Below are positions 20,533-27,861 of a stretch of 35,818 nt of DNA, piece after piece. The DNA lies in assembly GCA_903880015.1 (NCBI GenBank), contig CAIRNS010000002.1, positions 146,867 to 182,684 on the forward strand, read 5' to 3'. A program made the translations under genes and the position numbers. Position 1 is the first letter of the stretch. Every line of letters starts with the position of its first letter. Below the pieces are notes generated by a model. It was given only the letters and a program-made list of their open reading frames with translations. It searched no databases and was not told where the DNA came from. This DNA is from an uncultured Elusimicrobia bacterium. GTDB taxonomy: Bacteria; Elusimicrobiota; Endomicrobiia; Endomicrobiales; CAIRNS01.

Positions 20533-20560
20533 ATAGTACGATATTACAAAACAATTACAA
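20533..20560 (-). promoter_or_regulatory. Possible tolC-macA-macB promoter
   Basis: On the minus strand, TTGTAA (20555-20560) and TACTAT (20533-20538) are 16 bases apart. Transcription would start near 20526, leaving a leader of about 95 bases that contains both TTAGACAATC repeats. Both boxes are imperfect. Confidence 0.35.
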
Positions 20561-20626
20561 AGACGCAAGAAAAATTCGCATGAATACTGCGTCTATTATC
20601 CGTCGATAAGGCATGATGCAGTTTTA

Positions 20627-20655
20627 TTGACAACCAGTGTGCTCTTTGATACAAT
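20627..20655 (+). promoter_or_regulatory. Promoter of the HD-GYP/pfkA/tyrS operon
   Basis: A perfect TTGACA (20627-20632), 17-base spacer and TACAAT (20650-20655) preceded by TGA, an extended -10. Transcription should start near 20662, only about five bases before the ATG at 20667, so the message is nearly leaderless. This promoter rules out the in-frame GTG at 20637 as the start. Confidence 0.75.
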
Positions 20656-20666
20656 GCAGTCAATCT

Positions 20667-21641
20667 ATGCGCAACATTCCCGCCATACTTATCGCCGACG
20701 ACGACGCACAGGCGCTCGGTGTTTTGGAGCAGATTCTGCGAGGACAAGGGTACGCTGTATCCGCATATCATGACGGCGTGTCTGCCTGCGAAGCTATCTT
20801 TGAAGAAAAACCCGATGTGATTATTATTGATAATTTTATGCCCGGCATGAGCGGGACCGAGGTGTGCCGGCAGGTAAAACTGCATCGTGAAACACGGATG
20901 ATACCCGTTATCATGTTGACCGGGTATGCGCGCAGCCGCGAAAAATTGGATGCCATCGAGGCCGGCGTCGATGATTTTCTCGACAAACCTTTTAAAGTCA
21001 TTGAGTTGACCACGCGGATAAAATCATTGCTCCGAGTCAAACGGATGAATGAAGAGCTTGATTCGGCTGAACGAGTGATATTCGCGCTCGCCGGCGCCAT
21101 AGAAGCAAAGGATGCCTATACGCAGGGGCACACCGAGCGCGTCAGTCAGCTCGCGCTGAAAATGGGGCGCTTCCTCGAGCTTTCTGAAGAGGATCAAAAC
21201 GCATTATACAAAGGCGGTATTTTGCACGATATCGGCAAAATCGCCATTCCTGACGCCATTTTGAACAAACCCGGTCGCCTCACTGAAGAAGAATTGATTA
21301 CCTTTCGCACGCACCCTGACCGCGGCGAGCGGATATGCAAACCGCTGCATTCCATTAAATCGGCGCTCTCGGTTATCCGGTCCCATCACGAGCGGTTGGA
21401 CGGTTCGGGCTACCCCGACCGGTTATCCGGCAGTCAGATTCCGGTTATTGCCCGCATCATGGCTATCGTCGATATTTATGATGGGCTGACCAGCGCCCGT
21501 TCGTATCGCGCCGCCCTGCCGCAGGGACAGGCGTTCTCCATTCTTGAAGAAGAAGCGGCACACGGATGGTGGGACACCGCTATCCTTGCCGAATTCAAAC
21601 GCATCGTCATGGTGCCTCAAAAGAGGTTGTTATTTGTATGA
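20667..21641 (+). CDS. Response regulator with HD-GYP cyclic-di-GMP phosphodiesterase domain
   Basis: 324 residues. The receiver domain (1-120) has acidic residues D11-D13, phosphoacceptor D55, T85 and K107 of LDKPF. The HD-GYP domain (about 133-315) has H155, the H187-D188-I-G-K191 metal site, HHERLDGSGYP at 240-250 with the GYP triplet, and ARIMAIVDIYDGLTSARSYR. It should hydrolyse cyclic di-GMP when phosphorylated by a sensor kinase that is not in this window. The start ATG 20667 gives a conventional receiver N-terminus and agrees with the promoter. Its stop overlaps the pfkA start by four bases (ATGA), which suggests coupled translation. Confidence 0.93.
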   Translation: MRNIPAILIADDDAQALGVLEQILRGQGYAVSAYHDGVSACEAIFEEKPDVIIIDNFMPGMSGTEVCRQVKLHRETRMIPVIMLTGYARSREKLDAIEAGVDDFLDKPFKVIELTTRIKSLLRVKRMNEELDSAERVIFALAGAIEAKDAYTQGHTERVSQLALKMGRFLELSEEDQNALYKGGILHDIGKIAIPDAILNKPGRLTEEELITFRTHPDRGERICKPLHSIKSALSVIRSHHERLDGSGYPDRLSGSQIPVIARIMAIVDIYDGLTSARSYRAALPQGQAFSILEEEAAHGWWDTAILAEFKRIVMVPQKRLLFV

Positions 21642-22612
21642 CAACAAAAAAAGTTCAACGCATCGGTGTTATCACATCCGGCGGCGATGCCCCGGGAATG
21701 AATGCGGCAGTGCGCGCTGTAGTGCGACAGGGGGTGCATCACGGCCTTGAGATTATCGGCATTCACCGTGGATTCAAGGGTTTGATTGAAGACCAGTTTT
21801 CCCGTTTGACGGCACGCTCGGTCAGCGGTATCATCAACCGGGGCGGCACGATGCTAAAAACCGGCCGATGCCCGGAACTCAAAACGCCCGCGGGCATGAA
21901 CCGCGCCATTGCCGTGCTACGCCAGCTCAACATAGACGGGTTGGTGGTCATCGGCGGCGACGGATCGCTCGCGGCGGGGGCAGCCATCAGCAAGCGTGGT
22001 ATTCCGGTCATTTCTATTCCCGGATCCATTGACAACGATATATACGGGACTGACGAAACCATCGGGTTTGACACGGCGCTCGATACCGCCGTCGAAGCGA
22101 TTGACAAGATCCGCGACACTGCAATTAGCCACGAGCGGGTGTTTATCGTTGAAGTCATGGGGCGGGAACACGGATTTTTGGCCTTGTCGGTCGGCATTGC
22201 ATCGGGTGCCGAGTTCATTTTGGTGCCGGAAATAAAATATGATACCGCTTCGTTGTGCCGGGACTTAAAAAAAGAACATCATCGCGGAAAGACATCCATT
22301 ATTATCGTGCTTGCCGAAGGCGTCGGCAATCCTTATCAGTTGGCGGAAAAAATTAAGCAAAACACTCTGCTGGAAGTGCGGGTCAGCACGCTGGGGTATA
22401 TTCAGCGGGGCGGAACGCCGTCGGGCCGGTCGCGCATTCTGGCGTGTCAATTCGGCGCGCGGGCGGTAGACCTGCTTGTGGCCGGCAAGCAAAATCGCTT
22501 GGTTGTTATCAAGCAAGGAGTCATTACCGACATCGCCGTTGCGGATGCCGTGAAAAAAGAAAAGAAATTCGATCATGCGCTGTATGCCGCGGCGCGCTAT
22601 CTTTCGATATGA
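21638..22612 (+). CDS. pfkA: ATP-dependent 6-phosphofructokinase
   Basis: 324 residues with start MTTKKVQRIGVITSGGDAPG. It phosphorylates fructose 6-phosphate in glycolysis. GGDGS at 106-110 has Gly109 where pyrophosphate-dependent enzymes carry Asp, so ATP use is predicted. PGSIDND at 128-134 holds the catalytic Asp132 (E. coli Asp127), and the fructose-6-phosphate segments GFDTALDTA and EVMGREHGFLA are present. ATG 21638 is chosen over an in-frame GTG at 21566 because it gives the correct family N-terminus; the longer version adds 24 residues that are translated in a different frame from the HD-GYP gene. An AGAGG lies about ten bases upstream. tyrS follows after nine bases. Confidence 0.96.
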   Translation: MTTKKVQRIGVITSGGDAPGMNAAVRAVVRQGVHHGLEIIGIHRGFKGLIEDQFSRLTARSVSGIINRGGTMLKTGRCPELKTPAGMNRAIAVLRQLNIDGLVVIGGDGSLAAGAAISKRGIPVISIPGSIDNDIYGTDETIGFDTALDTAVEAIDKIRDTAISHERVFIVEVMGREHGFLALSVGIASGAEFILVPEIKYDTASLCRDLKKEHHRGKTSIIIVLAEGVGNPYQLAEKIKQNTLLEVRVSTLGYIQRGGTPSGRSRILACQFGARAVDLLVAGKQNRLVVIKQGVITDIAVADAVKKEKKFDHALYAAARYLSI

Positions 22613-22621
22613 GGAAGATTC

Positions 22622-23800
22622 ATGGGCTTGACTGAACTGAATGTAGATGATCAGTTAAAAAAAATCTGCCGGGGAACCAACGAAGTCCTCCCCCTGCAGG
22701 AACTTAAAGATAAGCTGGCGTCCAACCGCCCTCTGCGCATTAAGCTGGGCGTCGATCCCACCGCGCCGGACCTGCACCTCGGGCATACCGTTCTCATCAA
22801 CAAACTGCGTACCTTTCAGGATCTCGGGCATCACATTATATTTATAATCGGCGATTTTACGGCCCGTATTGGCGATCCTTCCGGCCGTTCCGATACCCGT
22901 CCGATGATGTCTGAGGCCGATATTCTTAGCAACGCCCAAACGTATCAGGACCAGGTCTTTAAGATTCTCGATAGATCAAAAACCGAAGTAGTGTTCAACA
23001 GCTCATGGTTGTCGCCTCTGGGTATCGAGGGGCTTTTGAAACTCGCCGGGAAATACACCGTCGCGCAGATGCTGGTCCGCGACGATTTCGAAAAACGCTA
23101 TAAAAGCGACAGCCCGATAAGCATCGTCGAATTTCTCTATCCCTTGTTGCAGGGATATGATTCCGTTGCGGTGAAAGCAGACCTGGAAATGGGTGGCAAC
23201 GACCAAAAATTCAATCTTCTTGTCGGCCGGGAACTGCAAAAAGATTTCGGCCAGCCCCCGCAGGTGATTTTGACGATGCCGCTTTTGGAAGGCACCGACG
23301 GCACGCGAAAAATGTCAAAATCTTACGGCAATTACATCGCTCTCAACGATACCCCGAAAGACATGTTTGGGAAAATAATGTCCATTTCAGATGAATTGAT
23401 GTTTAAATATTATGAGCTCTTGACGGCGCACGACAGTGCGGCGATAAAAGTGCTCCATCCGCGGGAAGCCAAGGCGGCGCTTGCTGAAGAATTGACCGGC
23501 CGGTATCACGGTGCAGCGGCAACTGCTGCCCGCCAGGATTTTGATAATGTATTTTCTAAAAAGAATAATCCGGAAGACATGGCAACATTCTTTGCCCCGC
23601 AGAAAAGCATGCGCATTGTCGAACTTCTGCTGGTCGCCGGCCTTGTGACCAGCAAAAATGAAGCGCGGCGCCTCATCGAACAGGGTGGAATCAAGGTAAA
23701 CGGCATCAAGGCCGTGGAAGATGCAAATCTTTTTCTGGACAATGCAACTATCATCCAGGCCGGTAAGCGGAAGTTCATGAAGATTTTGCCTCCGCGCTAA
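22622..23800 (+). CDS. tyrS: Tyrosyl-tRNA synthetase
   Basis: 392 residues, class I aminoacyl-tRNA synthetase charging tRNA(Tyr). The ATP-binding signature is H52-L-G-H55, the second signature is K230-M-S-K-S234, and the tyrosine-side segments include LLQGYDSVAVKADLEMGGNDQKFN. The C-terminus carries an S4 RNA-binding domain (LLLVAGLVTSKNEARRLIEQGGIKVNG). The HLGH/KMSKSYGN combination suggests the TyrZ-like branch rather than the E. coli TyrS branch. A GAGGAAG ribosome site overlaps the pfkA stop, so the gene is the distal member of the HD-GYP-pfkA-tyrS unit. Confidence 0.97.
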   Translation: MGLTELNVDDQLKKICRGTNEVLPLQELKDKLASNRPLRIKLGVDPTAPDLHLGHTVLINKLRTFQDLGHHIIFIIGDFTARIGDPSGRSDTRPMMSEADILSNAQTYQDQVFKILDRSKTEVVFNSSWLSPLGIEGLLKLAGKYTVAQMLVRDDFEKRYKSDSPISIVEFLYPLLQGYDSVAVKADLEMGGNDQKFNLLVGRELQKDFGQPPQVILTMPLLEGTDGTRKMSKSYGNYIALNDTPKDMFGKIMSISDELMFKYYELLTAHDSAAIKVLHPREAKAALAEELTGRYHGAAATAARQDFDNVFSKKNNPEDMATFFAPQKSMRIVELLLVAGLVTSKNEARRLIEQGGIKVNGIKAVEDANLFLDNATIIQAGKRKFMKILPPR

Positions 23801-23925
23801 CCGGTGCGCACTTTTCAACCAATGCGGGAAATGTTTTGTGTAATAACTTTTTTATGCTGCGCTGACAAGCTGACGAAAATGTGGTATGGCGTAGCGAAAA
23901 GTACCCCTCCTCTCCTGGCGCCCTC

Positions 23926-25494
23926 ATGAACAAAAAAAATATATTGATCATTGTTGGTTTATTCTTTGGGTTAGTTCTTTTTGAGGCCGGCGCCCGCATG
24001 GCGTATGGTCCGCCATTGGCGTCCATGGATGCCAATTACAAAGAACACTACATCGATGTTTTTGACGATTTTTTCATAATCGATAAATCGCACAACCGTG
24101 TGATTAACGCTCATCCGTGGAGCCATGCTATTTCATTTCCCCTACGGCGATCCCCGCAGGAGAAACTGGTTGCCATCGTCGGAGAATCGGTCGCCTATTG
24201 TACTGATACCAGCTATCTGCAACGGTCGCTCGATACGGTGTTCCCTGAATGGAAATGGCAAATTATCAATGCGGGTATGTATGGTGCTGATATTTTTTCC
24301 ATCAGCAGAATACTGAAGGAAACACTGCGGTTCAAGCCGGACATGGTCATTGTCATGATGGGCAACAATCAATCGATGGTTCGTAATGTTTCCATATTTC
24401 TGTACACTCCTCGGATTTTTCGGCAATCGTGGACACTGCGATTGATTACACGGCTTTTTTTATCTACTGTCGATACCATCCCGCGCGTTACTTACCAGGA
24501 GTGGTTGAAGGACTACGAGCGACAGTTTCCGGTTGTCTGTAAAATCGCCGAATCGGCAGGGGTCCCGACCTTTATATGCCTGCTTCCTCGCAACAAGCGG
24601 TGTGTATCGCAAGCAATATGGACCCCGGGCAAATTTCCCTTCTGGTGGTTCTTATCCCGTGACCCGTGGCGGGTGCTTCATGCGGATCCCAAAGGGCAGA
24701 AGGGCATTACCGCTCGTGCGTACGAATTGGCGGGGCAGACAGATAAAGCTGATGCTTTCATTATTCAACAAGGCGATAGCAACCCGGATATACACCAGAT
24801 TATGGAAAATGCCGCATTGCGATATCCGCATGTCGCGGTTGTGCCATTTTCTCTCCGGGTCGATAACCGGGGATTGGGATTTGACTTTTTTATGGATTTT
24901 GTTCACTACTGGTCGCCGGGATATTGGTTGATGTCCGATGAAATATTCAGCGTGATGCATGAGCATCGCAATCGATTAGGGCTTCCCAATGATGATGTGC
25001 GCTGGCGCCGGTATCTGGCACAGCGGCCCAACATGGCGGGGATTTCCCGGGCCATCCGCCAGGAGATGGTTGCGACAACTGCCGAAAAAATACGGATAGA
25101 AGCACACAATCAGGGTGGGGAACAATACGAGATATATATTGACAGTCTTCGGTATTTGTGGAAAACGCAAAGGAGTGCTGTGCACAAGGGGATGAATGCA
25201 GCACTGGCACAGCCGCGCACCCACAAGAAGCAATTTTCCTGGCGCGTGCTCTGCCTGGCTGAAGTTTTGCGTCAGGAAAAATGCTATGCCGCGGCGGCAG
25301 CGTGCCTGCGGAAAGTTGCGTCGATGAATCCGGAGGATCCCTATCTGTATTTTTTCCGCGGTCTGTACTATTTTGACCGGGGCGACGAATCCCGCGCAGA
25401 TGCGGATTTCCAGGTTCTTTCCCGGATGAACAAAGATTTTTCCTGGTTGACGACTAAATACTTACACGAATTGGAGCGAACATTCGGAAAATAA
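23926..25494 (+). CDS. Membrane-anchored SGNH-hydrolase-like protein with TPR-like C-terminus
   Basis: About 522 residues. One N-terminal membrane span (5-20) followed by LFEAGARMAYG, a start common in secreted SGNH esterases. The SGNH core shows VAIVGESVAY with candidate nucleophile S88 (GES instead of the usual GDS), INAGMYGAD as block II, MMGNNQ as block III and DFVHYW as the D-x-x-H block V. The last 100 residues look like two TPR units (LAEVLRQEKCYAAAAACLRKVASMNP type). It probably acts outside the membrane as an esterase or transferase on glycans or lipids; the substrate is unknown. ATG 23926 is preferred over GTG 23881 because it gives a clean membrane anchor. No clear Shine-Dalgarno is visible. 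A related gene lies at 33791. Confidence 0.75.
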   Translation: MNKKNILIIVGLFFGLVLFEAGARMAYGPPLASMDANYKEHYIDVFDDFFIIDKSHNRVINAHPWSHAISFPLRRSPQEKLVAIVGESVAYCTDTSYLQRSLDTVFPEWKWQIINAGMYGADIFSISRILKETLRFKPDMVIVMMGNNQSMVRNVSIFLYTPRIFRQSWTLRLITRLFLSTVDTIPRVTYQEWLKDYERQFPVVCKIAESAGVPTFICLLPRNKRCVSQAIWTPGKFPFWWFLSRDPWRVLHADPKGQKGITARAYELAGQTDKADAFIIQQGDSNPDIHQIMENAALRYPHVAVVPFSLRVDNRGLGFDFFMDFVHYWSPGYWLMSDEIFSVMHEHRNRLGLPNDDVRWRRYLAQRPNMAGISRAIRQEMVATTAEKIRIEAHNQGGEQYEIYIDSLRYLWKTQRSAVHKGMNAALAQPRTHKKQFSWRVLCLAEVLRQEKCYAAAAACLRKVASMNPEDPYLYFFRGLYYFDRGDESRADADFQVLSRMNKDFSWLTTKYLHELERTFGK

Positions 25495-25496
25495 TT

Positions 25497-25505
25497 TGAT
25501 ATAAT
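25497..25505 (+). promoter_or_regulatory. lpoB extended -10 promoter
   Basis: TGATATAAT at 25497-25505 is an extended -10 with a perfect hexamer. No good -35 is seen at the proper distance, as expected for this promoter type. Transcription would start near 25512, giving a leader of about 32 bases with AAGGAGG ahead of the ATG at 25544. Confidence 0.6.
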
Positions 25506-25543
25506 ACGCTCTCAACATCGCATCATACTTAAGGAGGTCGTCT

Positions 25544-26146
25544 ATGCGTACATGGTTGGCAGTGCTGGTTGTGGCAGGGATGGTGGGTTTTTCGTCGTGC
25601 GCTTCAACGCCGAAAATAACGCGTGAAGATGCATCGCAGCAGATCGATATCTCGGGCGAATGGAACGATACGGATTCACAGCTGGTGTCAGCTGAAATGG
25701 TCAAAGATTCTTTGCTTCGTCCATGGGTTGATGATTTTGTCATGGCAAAAAGAGCCAAGCCGCGGGTAATCGTCGGCACGGTGCTCAACAAAAGCCATGA
25801 GCATATCAATACGGAAACATTCGTCAAAGACCTTGAGCGCGAGCTGACCAACTCCGGGCGCGTGAAATTTGTTGCGTCTAAAGACCAGCGGGATGAAGTC
25901 CGCGCGGAACGGGCCGACATGGCGCAGAACGCCAGCGCTGAAACCGCCAAGAGCGCCGGTCAGGAATACGCGGCCGACTATATGCTAAAAGGCCAGATTA
26001 ACACCATCATGGACGAAGCCGGTAAAAAAGCCCTCAAGTATTATCAGATAGAGCTTGAGCTCATCGATACGACCACCAACGAAAAGGTCTGGATCGGTCA
26101 GAAGAAGATCAAAAAGCTCGTTGAACGCAAAACATCAAAATTCTAA
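25544..26146 (+). CDS. lpoB: LpoB-type penicillin-binding protein activator lipoprotein
   Basis: 200 residues. Lipoprotein signal with lipobox FSSC and acylated Cys19, with no Asp at +2, consistent with an outer membrane location. The body matches the LpoB family: PRVIVGTVLNKSHEHINTE, FVKDLERELTNSGRVKFV, QEYAADYMLKGQI and KYYQIELELIDTTTNEKVW. In enterobacteria LpoB reaches through the peptidoglycan to switch on PBP1b; a similar role is inferred here, although no PBP gene is in the window. A strong AAGGAGG precedes the ATG. It heads a run of envelope lipoprotein genes. Confidence 0.88.
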   Translation: MRTWLAVLVVAGMVGFSSCASTPKITREDASQQIDISGEWNDTDSQLVSAEMVKDSLLRPWVDDFVMAKRAKPRVIVGTVLNKSHEHINTETFVKDLERELTNSGRVKFVASKDQRDEVRAERADMAQNASAETAKSAGQEYAADYMLKGQINTIMDEAGKKALKYYQIELELIDTTTNEKVWIGQKKIKKLVERKTSKF

Positions 26147-26153
26147 TTTTACA

Positions 26154-26285
26154 TCAAATCCCCCTTACTCCCCCTTTTTCAAAGGGGGAAATTAGTCCTT
26201 CATGGTGAGCAAAGACTTTTAGCATTTCAATGCAGGTCTTTTCAGTTGTTCCCCCTTTGAAAAAGGGGGATACAGGGGGATTTGA
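26154..26285. repeat. MITE-like palindromic element with 37-bp inverted ends
   Basis: The arms at 26154-26190 and 26249-26285 are inverted copies matching at 34 of 37 positions, both beginning TCAAATCCCCC when read inward. Each arm also contains its own hairpin (CCCCCTTT, loop TTC, AAAGGGGG). The 58-base centre shows no coding sequence. No target-site duplication is obvious. Such C/G-run palindromes recur as dispersed elements in many bacterial genomes; it may also act as a transcription barrier after lpoB. Confidence 0.8.
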
Positions 26286-26300
26286 GAAGCATAGAACTAT

Positions 26301-27719
26301 ATGATAACTCTTGGCAAATCTAAACTCGCGGGGTGTTTGCTTGCGGTTTGCATTATCGTTGCATGCGCCACCAATAATGCTTACTATAACAACCTCAACG
26401 GCCTGACCGCGCAGGGTCGTTATCTTGATGCTGCCACCCTGATAGAACAATCAAAACACGATGCGTACGGCGAAAAGAATGCCCTTCTTTTTTATCTCGA
26501 CAAGGCGATGTTGTTGCATCTGGGCGGCAATTACGCCGAAAGCAATGATTGTTTCGAGCAGGCCAAGAAACTTGCCGAGCAGTATTTCACCAAAAGCGTC
26601 ACCACCGAAGCGTCAACCCTTCTCGTCAGCGATACCATGCGCCCCTATTACGGCGAGGATTTCGAGCGGGCGCTGATCAATATTTTCGGCGCGCTCAATT
26701 ACCTCATGCTGGGCAGTCCGATGGAAGCGCTGGTCGAAGCCCGCCAGGTAGACCACTTTCTGACAACCCTGCAGGTCAATTACGGGGGAAAAAACAAGTA
26801 TAAAGAAGATCCTTTCGCCCGGTATCTCATGGGGATGATATATGAAAATCAAAATCAAATCAACGATGCGTTCATATCGTATCGCCAAGCGCTCGACGCG
26901 TACAAAAGCGGATTAAAAGCGTACGGGATGGCAGCGCCCCGCGCGTTGATCAACGATGCACTCCGCACGGCGCAGCAGCTCGGTTTTTCTGACGAAATAC
27001 GGGACATAACCCGCGCATGGAATATTTCTCTTGAGAAACTGCCGCCCGCCTCTGAAGGCGAGCTGATAGTGCTTGATTATAACGGGTTCTCGGCTGAAAA
27101 AGTTGAGACCATTTTTGAAATAGCGTTCGGCAAGGCGTGGGCGTACGCCGGCGCCATGACCGTCAAAGGCGGAGAACAGGCCCAGGTAGAACAAGCCGGT
27201 GCGATTGCCCGGTCTATTTTATTTGACGAACAGGTGCGTATGGCGTTCCCTAAATACGAGCGGGTGCCGTATCGCATAACGCGGTTTCGCGTCAGTACGC
27301 CTGACATTGAAGCGCCTTCAGAAGTGGTTGACGACATCAGTGCCATTGCTGTCAGATCGCTTGATGACCGTATAACTCGAGTGAGAGTGCGCACCATAGC
27401 GCGGGCGGCTATCAAATTCGCCTTGGCACACAAAATATCCGAGAAAGTAGAAGAACAATCCGGCAACGCAGCGCTCGGCTGGTTGGCAAAAAAAGCCCTG
27501 TCCGTCGCTTCAACAGCGACAGAGCACGCCGACCTGCGTTCGTGGCGTTCTCTGCCCGACAAGATATTGATGAGCCGCCTGCCGCTCTACGCCGGTGTGC
27601 ATACAGTAACCGTCCATTTTTATGACGACAATGGCGCGGAGATGCAAAGCGAAACCTTGAAAGACATAGTCATAAAGCCGGGAAAAAAGACATTCGCCAT
27701 TATTCGCACCGCACAGTGA
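26301..27719 (+). CDS. TPR-type lipoprotein of the COG3014 kind
   Basis: 472 residues. Lipobox IVAC with Cys22 indicates a lipoprotein. The N-terminal half is TPR-like (GLTAQGRYLDAATLIEQSKHDAY, LLFYLDKAMLLHLGGNYAESNDCFEQAKKLAEQ, ARYLMGMIYENQNQINDAFISYRQAL) and has the GEDFERALINIFGALNYLMLGSPMEALVEARQVD segment typical of the uncharacterised COG3014 family. The second half is predicted to be mainly beta-structure and ends in a small barrel-like part. COG3014-type proteins are often found beside LpoB and LPP20 lipoproteins, as here, so a role in envelope or peptidoglycan maintenance is inferred. The ATG lies 16 bases after the palindromic repeat, with only a weak ribosome site. Confidence 0.8.
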   Translation: MITLGKSKLAGCLLAVCIIVACATNNAYYNNLNGLTAQGRYLDAATLIEQSKHDAYGEKNALLFYLDKAMLLHLGGNYAESNDCFEQAKKLAEQYFTKSVTTEASTLLVSDTMRPYYGEDFERALINIFGALNYLMLGSPMEALVEARQVDHFLTTLQVNYGGKNKYKEDPFARYLMGMIYENQNQINDAFISYRQALDAYKSGLKAYGMAAPRALINDALRTAQQLGFSDEIRDITRAWNISLEKLPPASEGELIVLDYNGFSAEKVETIFEIAFGKAWAYAGAMTVKGGEQAQVEQAGAIARSILFDEQVRMAFPKYERVPYRITRFRVSTPDIEAPSEVVDDISAIAVRSLDDRITRVRVRTIARAAIKFALAHKISEKVEEQSGNAALGWLAKKALSVASTATEHADLRSWRSLPDKILMSRLPLYAGVHTVTVHFYDDNGAEMQSETLKDIVIKPGKKTFAIIRTAQ

Positions 27720-27745
27720 TCGATGCGGCCTTTGCGTTTGCTGTC

Positions 27746-27770
27746 ATCCCCGAGTGATTCTATCGGGGAT
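27746..27770. repeat. Small inverted repeat after the COG3014-like gene
   Basis: ATCCCCGA (27746-27753) and TCGGGGAT (27763-27770) form a perfect 8-bp stem with a nine-base loop. No T-run follows, so it is not a typical terminator. It resembles the short dispersed TCATCCCCG-type hairpin repeats of other genomes. Confidence 0.6.
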
Positions 27771-27790
27771 CTGGTTTGATAACGAAAGAA

Positions 27791-27799
27791 TGATATACT
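27791..27799 (+). promoter_or_regulatory. Extended -10 promoter of the LPP20-family gene
   Basis: TGATATACT at 27791-27799 is an extended -10 element. Transcription would start near 27806, inside the following hairpin, leaving a leader of about 55 bases before the ATG at 27862. No -35 is seen at a correct distance; TTGATA at 27776 is too close. Confidence 0.45.
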
Positions 27800-27802
27800 C
27801 GA

Positions 27803-27824
27803 TTCCCGATTATGCTTTCGGGAA
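27803..27824. repeat. Second small inverted repeat in the leader of the LPP20-family gene
   Basis: TTCCCGA (27803-27809) and TCGGGAA (27818-27824) form a perfect 7-bp stem. Sequence and context are similar to the hairpin at 27746-27770, and both are followed by TCTGG, so the two are probably tandem members of one repeat family. Confidence 0.5.
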
Positions 27825-27861
27825 AAACAATCTGGACGAATTCGATTTTAGAGGAGGAAGT

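Noticed and set aside
20637-20666. GTG start ten codons upstream for the HD-GYP protein
   Set aside because: It lies between the -35 and the predicted transcription start, so it would not be transcribed from that promoter. The ATG at 20667 gives the normal receiver N-terminus.
21566-21637. GTG start 24 codons upstream for phosphofructokinase
   Set aside because: The extra residues are unlike any PfkA N-terminus and come from another frame of the HD-GYP gene. The ATGA overlap at 21638 is the natural start.
23801-23925. Possible promoter or terminator between tyrS and the first SGNH gene
   Set aside because: Only weak matches (CTGACA with TATGGC at 17 bases, and a four-base GCGC stem); not strong enough to list.
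27754-27861. Upstream extension of the LPP20-family protein
   Set aside because: It runs through hairpin repeats and the promoter and would hide the signal peptide; the ATG at 27862 has a strong ribosome site.
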